This document shows, in pieces, positions 22,253-64,000 of a stretch of DNA of 64,000 nt. Both the position numbers and the translations under genes were made by a program. How positions within the stretch are numbered: position 1 is the stretch's first letter; each line of letters starts with the position of its first letter. The DNA is from Anniella stebbinsi (taxonomy: Eukaryota; Chordata; Lepidosauria; Squamata; Anniellidae), in the NCBI GenBank assembly GCA_029215795.1, contig JARDYH010000001.1, positions 199,027,654 to 199,091,653 of the forward strand, written 5' to 3'. The notes under the pieces were generated by a model, which was not told where the DNA came from, did no database searches, and worked only from the letters and a program-made list of their open reading frames with translations.

Positions 22253-22572
22253 CAGGCTGACCATATGAAAAGGAGGACAGGGCTCATGTAACTTTAACAG
22301 TTGTTGAGAAAAGGGAATTTCAGCTGGCGTCATTTGTATACAATTCATACCTGGTGAAATTCCCTCTTCATCACAACAGTTAAAGCTGCAGGGGCTCTGC
22401 CCTCTTTTGTATATGGTCACTCTAGTATAGTGCCTGCAACTTTAATTGCTGTGATGAAGAGGGGATTTCACCAGGTACTAATTGCATACAAATGATGCCA
22501 GCTGAAATTCCCTTTTCTCTGCAACTGTTAAAGTTACATGAGCCCTGTCCTCCTTTTCATATGGTCAGCCTA
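22253..22572. mobile_element. hAT-like MITE, 320-bp inverted dimer
   Basis: Same structure and length as the copy at 14.3 kb and very similar in sequence. The flanks do not match, so the duplication is lost or a rearrangement occurred. Confidence 0.75.
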
Positions 22573-23071
22573 CTAGTATAGATTAGAATGTCTTCTAGGC
22601 CCATAATCATATATTGAGAAGGTGGGTGGGGGACCCGCTTCTTTAATAATTACAAAATAGTCCTGTTAAATTATGCAACAATACATTTGTTAATCTCTAA
22701 AGTGCTGGGACCCTTCATTGATTCTGTTGCAACAGATTAACATGCACACATATTCTAATTATACAAGGGCATTTAGCGCAAATTTAAATGTATCAAACCT
22801 TTGTATTTCAAGTGGGATGTGCTGGCCATCCAACAACACAGGAGTAGGTTCTTCACCCACATTCTGTCTTAAAATGTCATGGCTTTGGCCTTGCCCACAG
22901 TGAAAAAGCTGGTGTAGGCCAGTTTAAGGGTGCAATCCTATGCTGGCTGGGGCACGCTGGAAGCAACAGGATTTTTCCTATTTAAACGTGCATTGGATTG
23001 TTTTTTTTTTATTTTTTAAACGAGGTTATCAAGAAGGCTGTTTTGAATCTTGCCTCTGCCATGAACTCATT

Positions 23072-23383
23072 GGCAGCATTCGGACAACACTTTAGACAAA
23101 GGAGGGGGGAAGAGGCAACCGTCAGTTGTGTTGCTTATTGTGTCGTGTGTGAGGCGACACACAATGCACACACAACTGATGGTACGTTATTAAGCAATGG
23201 GGGAAAAAACAGGCTGCTCCGTTGTTTATCGGAGCCTCGTTGCTTATTATGAGGCCAGGACTTTCAGCTGCGTGACAGGGGAAGGGGCAACATGTAACGT
23301 GGAGGGCACTCCAAAAATAACGTACCATACCGTGAGTTGCCTCTTCCCCCCTCCGTTGCCTAAAATGTCCTCCAAACGCTGTC
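23072..23383. mobile_element. MITE family GGCTGAATTCGGACGACAC, diverged copy
   Basis: The left end reads GGCAGCATTCGGACAACAC and the right end TGTCCTCCAAACGCTGTC. It lies 24 bp from the next copy. The target duplication is uncertain. Confidence 0.6.
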
Positions 23384-23407
23384 GTTCACTAGCAAGCCTT
23401 AGACAAT

Positions 23408-23905
23408 GGCTGAGTTCAGACGACACTTTAGGCAATGGGGGGGGGGGATAGCATACTCAGGGTGCGTTATTTTTGCGGCACCTGCCACACGCCATGTTGC
23501 CCCTCCCCCATCACACAGCAGAAAGTCCCGGCATCCTTCTGGGCTGCTGCGACTCCACCCTCCCACCTACCTCTGTCCTCCGGCCCTATCCCAGCATGCA
23601 CCGCAAGTTCTGCCAGCTGTATTGGAGCAGCCAGGGTTTTTCGGCTGCTCCGGCAGGCGAACTCTATGACCAAGTGGAATAATACACGGAGAGAGCGGGA
23701 TTCCCTCCGCACCACACTTTGAACAATGGAATTTGGGATAAACAACCTGCAAGCCCGTTGTTTTTCTCTGTTGTTTAAGTGCCCAAAATAGCGTACTGTC
23801 TGTTGTGTGTGTGTTGTGTGTTGCCCGCCGCACGACACAATAAGCAACACAACTGACGATTGTTCCCCCCCCCCCCATTGATTATCGTATTGTCCGAACC
23901 AGGGC
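23408..23905. mobile_element. MITE family GGCTGAATTCGGACGACAC, long form
   Basis: 498 bp flanked by AAT (23405-23407, 23906-23908). Left end GGCTGAGTTCAGACGACAC, right end TTGTCCGAACCAGGGC. It contains homopolymer G and C runs near both ends and a GC-rich core shared with 13.6 and 26.1 kb. Confidence 0.75.
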
Positions 23906-24040
23906 AATGAAGCCACTTTCTCAGCCTCAGTCTTCCCCTCCATCTGCAATATGGGGGCATAATAATACCAATTTGTCTTTCAGGCTTGCGCTGAGGCTCA
24001 CAGCTGGATAATCCGCGTGAAGAAGCGCTTTTGAGCCAGA

Positions 24041-24333
24041 GGCTGCCTCTACAAGAGGCATTTAAAGCTCTTTCAAGGTGCATTAAATTTTTTACCTCTA
24101 CAAGAACGGAGCGCAAATCGGGCGTAGAGGCGCGTTTTCTCTCCGATTATGCGCATTATCGAATGTGCGTTAAATAGCGAGTTTTATTTTGCTCCAGCCA
24201 ATTCTCCGCATGTCAACAGTTTAAATCGCGTTTCGGTCATCCAGTAATGCGCTTCGCCGCCTCTTGTACAGAGGTATTAGGCGTAAATGCGCTTCTGCGA
24301 ATATGCGCATAATCGCCTAACTAGGCGTAAAGG
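24041..24333 (+). mobile_element. Harbinger-like MITE, right end lost (copy 3)
   Basis: It starts GGCTGCCTCTACAAGAGGCA and contains the family motifs, but stops at AGGCGTAAAG, where another dispersed repeat (24341 onward) begins. It lies 0.6 kb upstream of the SUMO1 CpG island. Confidence 0.65.
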
Positions 24334-24340
24334 AAGCTGA

Positions 24341-24460
24341 GCAGAGCCCTGCTGAATCAGGCCAAGGGCCTCTCCTGTCCAGCCTTCTGTTCACACAGCG
24401 GCCAACCTGCTGCCTCATGGAAACCCACAAGCAGGGCAAGAGCACAACAGCACCCTCCGA
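24341..24460 (+). repeat. dispersed repeat, CATGCTGGATCNGGCCAAGGG family
   Basis: CCCTGCTGAATCAGGCCAAG and GTTCACACAGCGGCCAACC match the family. It truncates the MITE ending at 24333. Confidence 0.6.
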
Positions 24461-24964
24461 CTTTGAAAAAAGGGGATATAGAAACATTACCAGGAGGACT
24501 CCGACAAGCGCATGAGCTTTATTTATATATGTCTAAACACACACACACATATATGGGGGGGGGGGAAGGGAGGTGCTCGTGTTTGCAAAGGTGTACAGAG
24601 GCTCTGGAACCAGCAAGCAGGTCGTTGTCCAACAGCCACACGAGTCGCGCCAGGGCAGCTTGGCCCAGTGGTGAGCGGCGGTGGGGTACAAGCCAAGGGG
24701 CGGCGGAGGAGGAGGAAAGACAGACGAGAGAGGCGCTGCTGCTGCCGCCGCCGCCGCTACTACTACTACTTCTGGTGGGCTGTGACCGGAGAGCGGGAAG
24801 TGAGCTCAGGCGCAGAGGAAATCCCGCCTGCGCCCGGCCTGTGTGTTGTGCTCTCTCGTCTTCGGCTCGGTGTTGGCGAAGGCGAGCTTGGGGGGAAAGG
24901 GGCATCCTTGGCGCTTCACCGGGGTGGCGGCGGCGGGGGCCAGCTGAGCCTGTGAGGGGGAGAC

Positions 24965-38646
<13,682 letters not shown>

Positions 38647-39698
38647 ATTGTTTGTTTCCCCTCCTTTCCCTTTTATCCTTTTTTATTTTTAAATAATAGT
38701 TCTTTTGTAATGTGGTATATAACACTGAATTGAAACTGGCGCCCCACTCCCATATCTGGGGTATTATTTCCAAACGTCTGTTCTGAATTCTTGTGCTCAT
38801 TATACACTATCATTTGTTTTCATTGTGCCGAGCTCTTGTGATCCCACTGCAATTGTATTTCCCTATTCTTCCTGTTTCCGCCTTAGAAATACACCCCACC
38901 CACACATACATTGGTGTGCTGACAAGGCTCATGTATTCAAGCACGTTAACAGGTCTGCCAGTTGGGCCAAGTTTCCCAATAACTTCCATATTCGCTCCCC
39001 TGTTATGATGTGTGACTTTTACTTGTGGATTTTAAAATACAAAAGAGATGAAGCTTTTCTGAAATCTCTACAGCAGAAGAATTGTGTCCTCAAATTAAGA
39101 ACTGTTTTCTGTAGCTTTTGCTGATGGCCTAGGACAGAAAATGTCCAGAACTTGATGGAAAATAGTCATCTTTTTCAGGTAATATATTTGAAATGGCTTC
39201 ACTGGCGATAAGGTGGGAAATTCTACTGATGTTTCAACGACCCTAGGAAAGTTCCTGTTTTTAATACTTAATACACACCTTCACGTACCAAGAGTTGGTA
39301 ACGATTTTTACATTATTGTACTTTTTGGCCCAGGATGTGTTTTTTTAAATGGACATGGAATGGGAATGGATTTCCCTTTAAATAAATGAGGTGAAAGTAA
39401 TGTACAAACCTCTGCATTTTCTTTTGATAAATTTGAATCTGAGAGATTATTGGGCAAAAGCAGTGAAAAATATTTTTTAAAAGCATTGGTTTCACACATT
39501 GATTCATACTTGAGAATGTTATGTTAAAAATTGGCTTTTAACAAGTTTGATACATCTTGTGAACTAGCACCCTCTTTGCTGTTTGCTCTCAAATTTTAAG
39601 TAGTAATCAGAGTTTATTTTCAAGCAATTAAGTTGTATGTTGTACATGCAATGTGTGCCTCCTGAATTCTGAATATTCATGTTAGCATAATGATGAAA

Positions 39699-39704
39699 AA
39701 TAAA
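39699..39704 (+). terminator. SUMO1: polyadenylation signal AATAAA (SUMO1, proximal)
   Basis: AATAAA about 1.05 kb after the stop, followed by T/G-containing sequence. Confidence 0.5.
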
Positions 39705-40334
39705 ATTTGTAAAAATTGGGTACAAAAGCACTCAAGGAATTTGTTAACCTCTTGTGAATAACACTTAAGCAAATTTTCTTTAGGTGTAAAAGCTGTCACA
39801 GCACACTAGGGTCTGAAATTCAGTGAAAGTTAGTCATAGAAAAGGCTCATTGATGAGTCTCAGGTTAGTCTTAACTAACTTTCCCCGTTGATTTAGATTC
39901 AACTTATGCATAACTAAGTTTCTCTATATTGGGGCCCAAGTGCCTAGTGTTGCTTTGGAAGTCCTAGGTAATCTTGGGGCTTAGTTCATCACATGCTATG
40001 TTCCATGAAAACAAAAATAAGTTGTGTGCATGAGCTGTGCTTGATGCTTACTGAAAGTTAGTATGACTAGGGCCAGAGACACTTGAAAAAGCACAGACCT
40101 AAGATCAAGTTCTTCATCCTTGAAGTCGAAAGGGGTTTTCCATTCGACTTCAGGAGGATCGAGATTGGAGACCTTGCACCAAACCCTGTTTCTGTGTATG
40201 TAGAAGAAAGCCTAATTGATTTCCAGAAAGCTTGTATCTATGTAAGTGTTCTTAGGTTGTAGGTACTTCTGAAAATATTTACCAATCTGATGCTGTTCCA
40301 AAGTTAATAGCAAATGGTTAGAGCAACTTTCTGA

Positions 40335-40340
40335 AATAAA
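40335..40340 (+). terminator. SUMO1: polyadenylation signal AATAAA (SUMO1, distal)
   Basis: AATAAA about 1.7 kb after the stop, followed within 20-45 bases by a TGGTTTTTGTGGAGTTTG stretch that looks like a GU-rich downstream element. Confidence 0.55.
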
Positions 40341-41316
40341 AGCTATTCATTGGTTTTTGTGGAGTTTGTTTTGTGAAGTAGTATTCTGAAATAAGGGCTG
40401 TTCCCTTTTAAAAGAAAACCTTGTTTCCTAATTGGTTGTCTAACTCAACACTTAAAACCTTCATACCTATTTTTTAGTAAATTGCAGAACCGTGTCACAG
40501 AAAACCTGTCATGCTAGAAGGAGTCTTTAGCTCAGGTTTACAGTATGATGATGGCAGGATTAGAAACACATTTCTCTACCTCTGATTTTTTTTTTCCTTG
40601 CAAGGGGAGTGGGAACAGAAACTGAGACTGCAATGTCCTTTCGCATGTCTTAACAAACCATTTAATTGTGAGTTTAACTTCTTTTTTTTTTAAGCTGGCA
40701 CTTATTGTAAAGTGTTAAATGGATCTTCTCCAATGTAGTTTCCATGTCCCCACTTCTGATGCCTTTTTGTACACATGCTAAACTTTTTTTAAAAATTAAA
40801 ATTTGTTTTCAAAAATCAGCATATGGGGTGAAGTCTTATCTACGCCTACAAGAATAAACAACCCGAGCGAAAAGTGAATGGGAAACCTGCTTAGCTTGGC
40901 ATTTGCTTTTCACACCTCCAGTCCGCAATGAAACATCCACAACCATGGATTCATGGCTCCTTGAAACTGGTGTGGATCAGGGTATTCCTGTGTTCCGTGG
41001 GGATGAGGTAGCCACCTTTTTATATCCCGTCACTATTCAGCTTCCACAGCTTGGAGAATAATGTAAGAGTTTGGGATGCTGGTGGGGAATTCTTACAACA
41101 CAACCTTCAATCCAGCATCTTAACTACCAAATTGCCACTGCCGCTAGAAACCTTGCCATTGCTTCTGTGCTGTATAATACATACCTAAAGCAACTAGAGT
41201 GCCTGAAAACAAAGCCCTAATGACTAACACCCTATTCGAGCACAAGTTAAAACTTTTTACTGCAGAAATTGAGGTCTTTAGAACATGATGTCTACTCTTA
41301 GGTATTCTCTTAATTT

Positions 41317-41322
41317 TTTATT
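41317..41322 (-). terminator. KIAA2012: possible polyadenylation signal for KIAA2012
   Basis: TTTATT on the plus strand (AATAAA on the minus) about 540 bases after the KIAA2012 stop. It lies in AT-rich DNA, so chance occurrence is possible. Confidence 0.35.
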
Positions 41323-41861
41323 TAAAAGCTGCACACCTGTTTCAGGAAAAGCTGAAACGGCACCATTTCCTCCACCCTCCTGGTTTCAAGCCGCACGTGA
41401 TTATTTTTCAGTAGCACCTATATTTGGACGGTAATGAAATATTAAAAAGTAGTCATAACACTTCAAATGCCTTTCTTACAATTTAGTCTTAATTATATCC
41501 AAAAGTAGATCTCTGAAGCGTGCACAGACTAACATGCCAAAAGCCGGCTTTCATTTATGGAGAATCCCCAAGCTTGTGAAAGTTTCAGTTCTTTCTAACC
41601 AATAATCCTGAATGTCTAAAACAATCCAAGGCTCCAGGTGAGGCCACTTCTATTGCTTGTTGCTAGAACAGGGCTTGGAAGTTCTCTTTAAGGTGACAAG
41701 AGGATCATAGCTGTTCCCTACTGATGCATGGATATAAACAGCGTCTACCAAATTAAGTACACAAGAATCGGGCAATCCTAAGGCACTGACTTGGGGTAGG
41801 ATTCAAAGCCCACAGTCTCCTGGTTGCATGTTCTTGGAAAAAGTACCCATTGCTGTGTTCT

Positions 41862-58104
<16,243 letters not shown>

Positions 58105-58384
58105 CTGCAAAGGAGGCAGAGTGGAGAAATACATCATGGCAGATTAGGCTAGAAAGGGCCATGGCAATCTACCAATGACTACCATCCATGTATGGTGGTC
58201 CACCAGTGGTGGATAAAGCTCTTGTTTTTTGGCAGACTGCCTGGGACTACAAACATTGTGAGAGGGGAGAGGGCAGAACTGGCAAAGGCTTTGCAGGCCA
58301 TAATACATGCCTAGTGGGCTGTGTTTGGACTGGTGGAAGACGCACTGCATGAGCCTGAGCCAGAATGAGGCCGTATTGAACCAC

Positions 58385-58562
58385 TTCCACAGCAATATCA
58401 GAGGCAGTAAGCCTATACATACCAGTTGCTGGGAACATGGATGTGAGGATGCTGTTGCACCTGTGTCCTGCTTGTGGGTTTCTGGTCAACAGCTGTTTGG
58501 CCACTATGTGGACTAGATGGACCCTCGGTCTGATCCAGCAGGGCTCGTCTGATGTTCTTAAC
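58385..58562 (-). repeat. dispersed repeat, CATGCTGGATCNGGCCAAGGG family
   Basis: Antisense copy ending GGTCTGATCCAGCAGGGC and GTTCTTA. Short relatives in the same orientation lie at 14715-14825 and 36915-37017. Confidence 0.6.
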
Positions 58563-59029
58563 GATCAATACTATCTGCAGGCATGCACTACCTCTTGCAC
58601 TGCCAGAATTTGCCCCAGTTCCTACATCTACATGAGCAATGGAACTAATGTGTCAGCTGGGAACTCATGGATCCTACCCACAATAACTTCTACCGGATTG
58701 GATCTAGGATCTGCCAATTTTGGAGTATCCCCCCGCCCTCCCCCACCCACATGTCACAGCTCACCTTATTCAGCAGGCTCTCCTCACTCAATATGCAGCG
58801 CATTCAGGGGGCTGGAGAGGCTGCCATGGGAATGAGGGGGCGGGGAAGCCCCTTCCATCAACACAGCTGATCCAGCATAAATCTGGATCCAACCCACTAT
58901 TGCCAAAAATAGCCTTGTTGGGATACTCCTCATCTTTTTCGAGTTTATATTTGTGTCTGTGTTTTTTTAAAAAAAATATACTGCCGTCTCCCCTACACCT
59001 TCCAGATCAGACTAATAGTCTAAATCAAA

Positions 59030-59270
59030 CTTCTCCAAGTTGGTGCCCTCCAGGTGTGTTGGACTACAATTGCCATAATCCCCAGCTAAAACATGTTGGG
59101 TGTAATATAAGTTCTTGCAGGCACCTGAGCATTTTTTCTCTTCTTTGGGGCACAGAAGTACCTTCCCCTCTTGCTGCTTCCTGGACTACAATCCCAAGCA
59201 CCCCCCAGACAACATGGCTGGCTGGGGATGCTAGGAGTTGTAGTCAAACACAGCTGGAGGACATCAGCCT
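59030..59270. repeat. foldback repeat split by another repeat
   Basis: Left arm CTCCAAGTTGGTGCCCTCC and right arm AGTTGTAGTCAAACACAGCT are separated by a ~100-bp unrelated segment (TGTTGGGTGTAATATAAG to TTCTTTGGGG) that resembles part of the repeat at 8.36-8.44 kb. Confidence 0.5.
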
Positions 59271-59807
59271 GATATAAAAAAGGAACATCCTTTTAGACTG
59301 AAACATTAACAGCTACTTCCTGCCAACAGAGGGGGCCCTTGTTCCACGAATGCGTGAGAAGCCCATACGAAGTGTCCTCCTCTCCTTGATTTATGCCAGT
59401 AAGAAAAAAAGGAGCAGAGACAAAAGCCTTGGCTTTTTGTTTTTGTATTAAGCAAACGCTAAGAGATCTATTCTGAGGCAATACATTCCTTATTGGCCCT
59501 CTCCGTACCTCTTCTTCCAAGGATCTTATGCAGAAAAAAGGCTGGACAAAATTTCACAAGGGGCTGCGAAGGGAGCAGATACTGGCAACAATCCAACAGA
59601 TACATTTCAATGGACTCCTAATGCTGTTGAAGATTGCCACTGGCGATGGGTGGAGGGGGCAGGGGGAATCCATTCGACTCCCATTTTAATGCAAACTTAT
59701 CTTTCAAAGTGATACCCAAACTGAAGCTCAGCTGTTTTTTTACTTTTGCATGCCTCCAAATTTCACAATGGAGTTATCCAATTTTAAAAAAATGCATAGA
59801 CAATAAA

Positions 59808-59834
59808 ATGTGTGTGTGTGTGTGTGTGTGTGCA
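59808..59834. repeat. (TG)n microsatellite
   Basis: About 12 TG units, ending 37 bp before MITE copy 6. Confidence 0.85.
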
Positions 59835-59870
59835 TATAACAGGAAAGAGCACACAAAAATGTGTGTATTA

Positions 59871-60226
59871 GACCCCCTCTACAAGAATTCAGTTTGACGC
59901 CTGGTTCTCCGATTATGCGCATCTTCTCGGAAGCACTTTATGGTAAATGACTGTACACAGGAGGTAATTGAGCGCACAACTGGTGGCCTTACCGGTTGTC
60001 TGAAATGCGCTTTAGAAGTAGTTAATGCGGAGAATCGCTTGTTCACATAGTCAAAATGCGCTTTAATGGCCGCAGCAAAATAAAACTCGCTATTTAACGC
60101 GCATTCGATAATGTGCATAATCGGATAGATAACACGCCTCAACTCCCGATTTGCGCTCCGCTCATGTAGAGGTAAAAATTTTAATGAGACTTGAAAGAGC
60201 TTTAAACCTCTCGTGTAGAGGCAGCC
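59871..60226 (-). mobile_element. Harbinger-like MITE (copy 6)
   Basis: 356 bp in reverse orientation with termini GACCCCCTCTACAAGAATTC and GTGTAGAGGCAGCC, flanked by TTA on both sides (59868-59870, 60227-60229). A TTA/TAA duplication is typical of PIF/Harbinger. Confidence 0.78.
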
Positions 60227-61561
60227 TTAGTGAAAATAAATTTCACAAATGCATTATAGATTGCTTGTACATGTGTGCATTAGGCAGAATTGAGTACATG
60301 AATACGTGGTTTTTGAGAAATGCATCTAAAAACGCCACAATTTTTGTGTGAACTTTGAAAAACTCTGTTTTCGGGATGAACCCAATTTAAGACTGGAAAA
60401 AACAGAAACTGAGAGGAACCAAAATTAACAGATTTGTCCATCCCTAATTGTGGCTACAGATAGCACAATCCTATCTACTCAGAAGTAGGTCCCATTGAGC
60501 TCAATGGTCTTTACTCCCAGGTATGTTTGTATGAGGTTTCAGCCTGAGACAGTAATCCTGTGGCCTCTAGGCTGTGTCTGAGGAACCATAAGATTCAGTG
60601 GATCTTCTTCCCCTCCGAGGCCAGAGACACCAATTGAACCTTGAAAGAGAGCCAACTGTGGGTCTCTCCTCTACCCCAACTCCCAGGTCCCACAAGAAGC
60701 TCTGCAGCAACTTCCTCTCCCAAGGCCAACATCATGACCCTGATGGAAATGGGTGTTTGGGTGGGGGCCAGGGCGTAGGGAGGAGACAGGCCGTAGACCT
60801 GTAAGACTGAAAGGCCTCTCTGTGCCAAGCCCTGCACATAGCAAGGTGAGTGGGCTGGATGGACTCAGAGGCCCATTGCACACAAAAATTGTGTCAGGGA
60901 ATTCAGAGGCTAAAATGCCTCTGCTGTTCTTCCTGCCCTGCTAGGTTTTTGCTGGCAGGGAGCTGGATTCTTGAAGCGTTCTGCCATCGAAACACTATGC
61001 CCTGTGGGCTAGATGCCAGTAGGACCACTCTTAAGACCTTTACTGTGCAATCCTATACCTAACTGCTCAGAAGTAGGCCCTACTGACTTCAATGAGACTT
61101 ACTCCCAAGGAAGCATGTATAGGATTTTATTTTTGCCATGTGCGGCTTTCAAATAATTCATTAGAAAACAACAACAATAACGCTTGAGAAGACAAGAGAC
61201 TGCCAACCCAATGCTCCAAAAGGCAAGGGGTGGTACATTTGGGCCCCCCAAAACGTTTTACATTCTATATAAATATCATTGATATAATCGGTCTCAAGAC
61301 AACTACTTTCTAGAGTTCAAAATATGTGATAAACTACTATGTAAGGCATCGTGGTTTGGATGGAAATGGATTCCCCATCTGATGTAGTGTGCAAGAAATA
61401 GTTATTTTCCGTCAGCACGGCCAAGTTACAGGACCCTTGCAGCATATTGGAAGCAATTATATGACCTGGTTTATTCTTACATCCACCACACTCACACACC
61501 TCAACAGAGTCCAGAAGTTGCCATGAAGCCCACAGCTGGGCTCCCTTCAAATGGAGACACT

Positions 61562-61787
61562 GGCTGAATTCGGACAACACGATAGTCAGTGGTGGGGTAA
61601 TAACCAACTTTACAGTTGTTCATCTGGGGGGTACTCCCCACACAACATGGTAATAAATAATCAACTGTGGTGTGGATTAGGATCAGCACTGAGTTGACTA
61701 TGGCAGCATTCGGACAACACGATAGTCAATACAACTGACAATTGTTCCCCACCCCCCAGTTGCTTATTGTGTCGTCCGAATTCAGCC
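61562..61787. mobile_element. MITE family GGCTGAATTCGGACGACAC, short form
   Basis: 226 bp flanked by ACT (61559-61561, 61788-61790). The four best copies show four different trinucleotide duplications (AGA, TGT, ATT, ACT), fixing 3 bp as the family's target length. Confidence 0.85.
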
Positions 61788-61917
61788 ACTGTTTGTGAGA
61801 ACTGGGTTGCTACATGTGGCTACGACCAACTGTGCAACTGCAGCACTTTCGAAAAGGTAGCAGCTGCAGCCATGGAACGCCGACACGGAGGCATCAATTC
61901 TCCCAAGTGCTGCCTTT

Positions 61918-62060
61918 GCATAGAATCAGAGAGTTGGAAGGGGCCTCAAAGGCCCTCTAGTCCAACCTTTTGCTGAGGTAGGAAATCTACTATTACAACA
62001 CCCTCAATAGGTGGGCCACCTGCTTAAAAAGATCTAGCAAAGGATGCATTTGCTTTGGAG
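61918..62060 (-). mobile_element. CR1 3' fragment
   Basis: Antisense to the CR1 3' consensus (ATAGAATCAGAGAGTTGGAA; CCTCTAGTCCAACC). Confidence 0.65.
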
Positions 62061-64000
62061 GCACTCTAAGGGTGGCATCCAATGTTGGCACTACTTAACG
62101 TAGACCCACTGAAATGAATGGGACTTAAGTTAGGTTAATGTTGGATATAACCTCTTGGATGCACCCTAAGACCAAAGTGGGCCTATACACTAAATGCTCC
62201 ATATGGCAGAAATAACATCTGAAAGCCCCGTACGTCATGCATTGGGTCACTCACATGTTGTGTCTTCTGGTCACTGCTAGTTTCCGTCGGGGACATGAGC
62301 CCTAGCATGGAGACACTGGACACAACTGGGCATTCTAGCTGCAGCAGCCCATATTGCGGTTGAGTCCCATGATGTAGTGCGCTGATTGTTTTGCCAGGTG
62401 CCCAGATCACTATTAAAACAGATAAAAAGCCCCTGTGGCAGACATGCCCTGTATATAGGGATATACGGATTATGTAAAATCCATTCCATCTGTGTTTTGC
62501 AGATTGTCAGGCACATTTCATTCCATCACACATCCAACAACAGAATTGGATGTTTTTGTTTCTGCATTCCCCCAAAATGTGCATTTTTCAAGCTTTCGCC
62601 TATGGGGAAATGCCCATTTTGGGCTGGGTGTTTTTTTTAAAAAAATGCTTGCGTATTTTTCTACAACAACATTTGTGCAAAGTTCCTGAAGGTTAGAAAA
62701 ACATCCCGCGAGTCCACAAAATCAGCCCAATGGGAGTGAGAAAGCTGGCCCACTGCGGAATCCATGACTCAAATCAGAAGAAATCCAAATTCATTCAGAT
62801 CTGTTTCCAATTTCTCTGCCATCCCTACCCGCATGGCAGTGAAGTAACGAGGCAGCTAATCCCACATTCGCCTAATTGAAACCTATTGGAGAGTTGGTCT
62901 CACGCCACCTTAGCTGTAGGGTTTACATCTTTTCATGACTGCGTCACATGCTACGCTGGTGACACGGGAAATGGAGAGAGCGCGTAGGAAGAGCACATGA
63001 TGTGACTAGTGCGCACACCAGCATTGGTGTGGAGAGAAACCACGTCATGAGGTTTCCCTATGTCCTGCATCACTGGCACAGTGTGGAAAGCTGCCACGTG
63101 GAAGCAGAAATCACATGGCGGAGGGAATACAAGAACTGGCCTTGAGACACCACGCATCCCGGCCTGCCCCAGGAGCTGTGTGAACGATAACAAACTAGAT
63201 TACATCTAAGTACTCTTGTTTTACTAGACTGAGGGTCATGCTGTGAGCAGCACAGACCTTTACCTTCTCTGTATTCGAAGAGTACTCAATTTGCGTAATT
63301 CGCATTAACACCAACTCTTCTAAAGAGATTATTCCATCATAGATGCCACAGATGCGTTCTAGGCAAACAAATAAAATTCTACCGCTGTCTATTACCAGGA
63401 ATGCTGGCGATGAGACCGTCATAAATCAAAGCAAGGAAGTTGGCCTCTTTATAACATCCTGACACTTGGCTTTCCTTCACACATCTTCTTGCACCTTCTC
63501 AGCATGGCGGTGACCCATTTTGCCCACCCACCAAGTGCCAAATCACTGCTAGTTACACTCTGCTGTCGTTGGCAAGTTGTTACATCAGTCTGAGATTCAA
63601 TTTGCACCCAGTGTCTAGCCTGCTACCACATGGCTTGTCACTGCTTTGAGGCAGAGCTGTACGGGAGTTTCATCCACTCGATCTGAGATATGTGCCATAT
63701 CTGTGTTCTTTTTACATTGCTAAGCCAATTCTCTCACCTTCTCTATCTTGGAAATGATACATGAAACATTTTAGCCGTTACAGAGGGAACAGGAAGAAAG
63801 CCTTCTGTAATTTGCCTCTGTCTTTAGCAGGGTAAGAAATGGGATTGTTATGCCGGGAAGAAGGATTCTCTGGAGCTTCAAGCAGGAAGCCAGTCAAAAA
63901 TACTTCAGTAAAGCAATATAGAGATCTAAAAAGACACTACTACACTTTGCTTCATATCAGAAGCATTGTAAGCCAGTGGGGTCCAAATGACACAGGGTTC

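Larger units (their letters stand above)
38647..40345 (+). other. SUMO1: SUMO1 3' UTR
   Basis: AT-rich sequence free of recognisable repeats follows the stop codon, with AATAAA signals at 39699 and 40335, as expected for SUMO1 with alternative polyadenylation. The absence of transposons over about 1.7 kb, in a window otherwise full of them, supports a constrained UTR. The end is inferred from the signals only. Confidence 0.6.
60240..64000. other. region upstream of the placed KIAA2012 exons
   Basis: It holds short squamate repeats (60.5, 61.1, 62.1 kb), a MITE (61.56 kb) and a CR1 fragment (61.9 kb). 62.2-64 kb shows no clear repeat. A weak exon candidate at 63264-63358 is described in the findings. 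No second gene is recognised. Confidence 0.4.

Noticed and set aside
59509..59563. 55-nt exon candidate upstream of the KIAA2012 exon at 58.1 kb
   Set aside because: The splice sites (cttcgcag, GAG|GTACGG) and phase fit, but the hydrophobic translation (PLVKFCPAFFLHKILGRR) is unlike the gene and the piece is short enough to arise by chance.

Overview
The window is vertebrate nuclear DNA, most likely from a squamate reptile (a lizard-like genome). The intron-rich genes NOP58, SUMO1 and KIAA2012 are recognisable exon by exon. The rest is dense with repeats typical of reptiles: CR1 with the ATTCTATGATTCTATGA-type tail, L2/CR1-clade LINE fragments, tRNA-derived SINEs resembling Sauria SINE, and many small DNA transposons. 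There is no bacterial-style operon, CRISPR array or phage. The species assignment is inference from repeat content.

Layout. (1) About 0.8-12.9 kb, minus strand: the first eight coding exons of NOP58 (box C/D snoRNP core protein), codons 1-261; the Nop-domain half lies left of position 1. Its CpG-rich promoter is near 12.6-13.2 kb. (2) 13.2-24.6 kb: intergenic, with microsatellites, a minus-strand LINE with a decayed reverse transcriptase (16-17.4 kb) and several MITE families. (3) 24.6-40.4 kb, plus strand: complete SUMO1 (CpG island, five coding exons, 101 codons, long 3' UTR). (4) 41.3-58.1 kb, minus strand: the last eight coding exons of the gene matching KIAA2012, a highly charged Glu/Arg/Gln coiled-coil protein; it converges tail-to-tail on SUMO1. 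(5) 58.1-64 kb: probably still KIAA2012 intron, mostly repeats, with one or two weak exon candidates.

All splice junctions called in the three genes join in phase, which is the strongest evidence for them. NOP58 and SUMO1 are divergent with start codons about 12 kb apart; SUMO1 and KIAA2012 are convergent.

The most unusual content is transposon-derived. A 2.8-kb non-autonomous hAT-like element (42107-44919, perfect 8-bp target duplication) sits in the last KIAA2012 intron and carries nine copies of a ~242-bp GC-rich palindrome, each centred on TGATGTCATCA. A second family with Harbinger-like 3-bp duplications has one copy in NOP58 intron 1 (11224-12118) whose centre is replaced by ~620 bp of CpG-rich, promoter-like DNA, a candidate host-sequence capture. 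A third family (TIR GGCTGAATTCGGACGACAC, 3-bp duplications) occurs seven times, including clean nested insertions. A fourth (TIR TAGGSTGACC, 8-bp duplications) occurs as 320-bp inverted dimers. No RNA gene was recognised; snoRNAs are known from NOP58 introns of other vertebrates, but I found none in the introns visible here.
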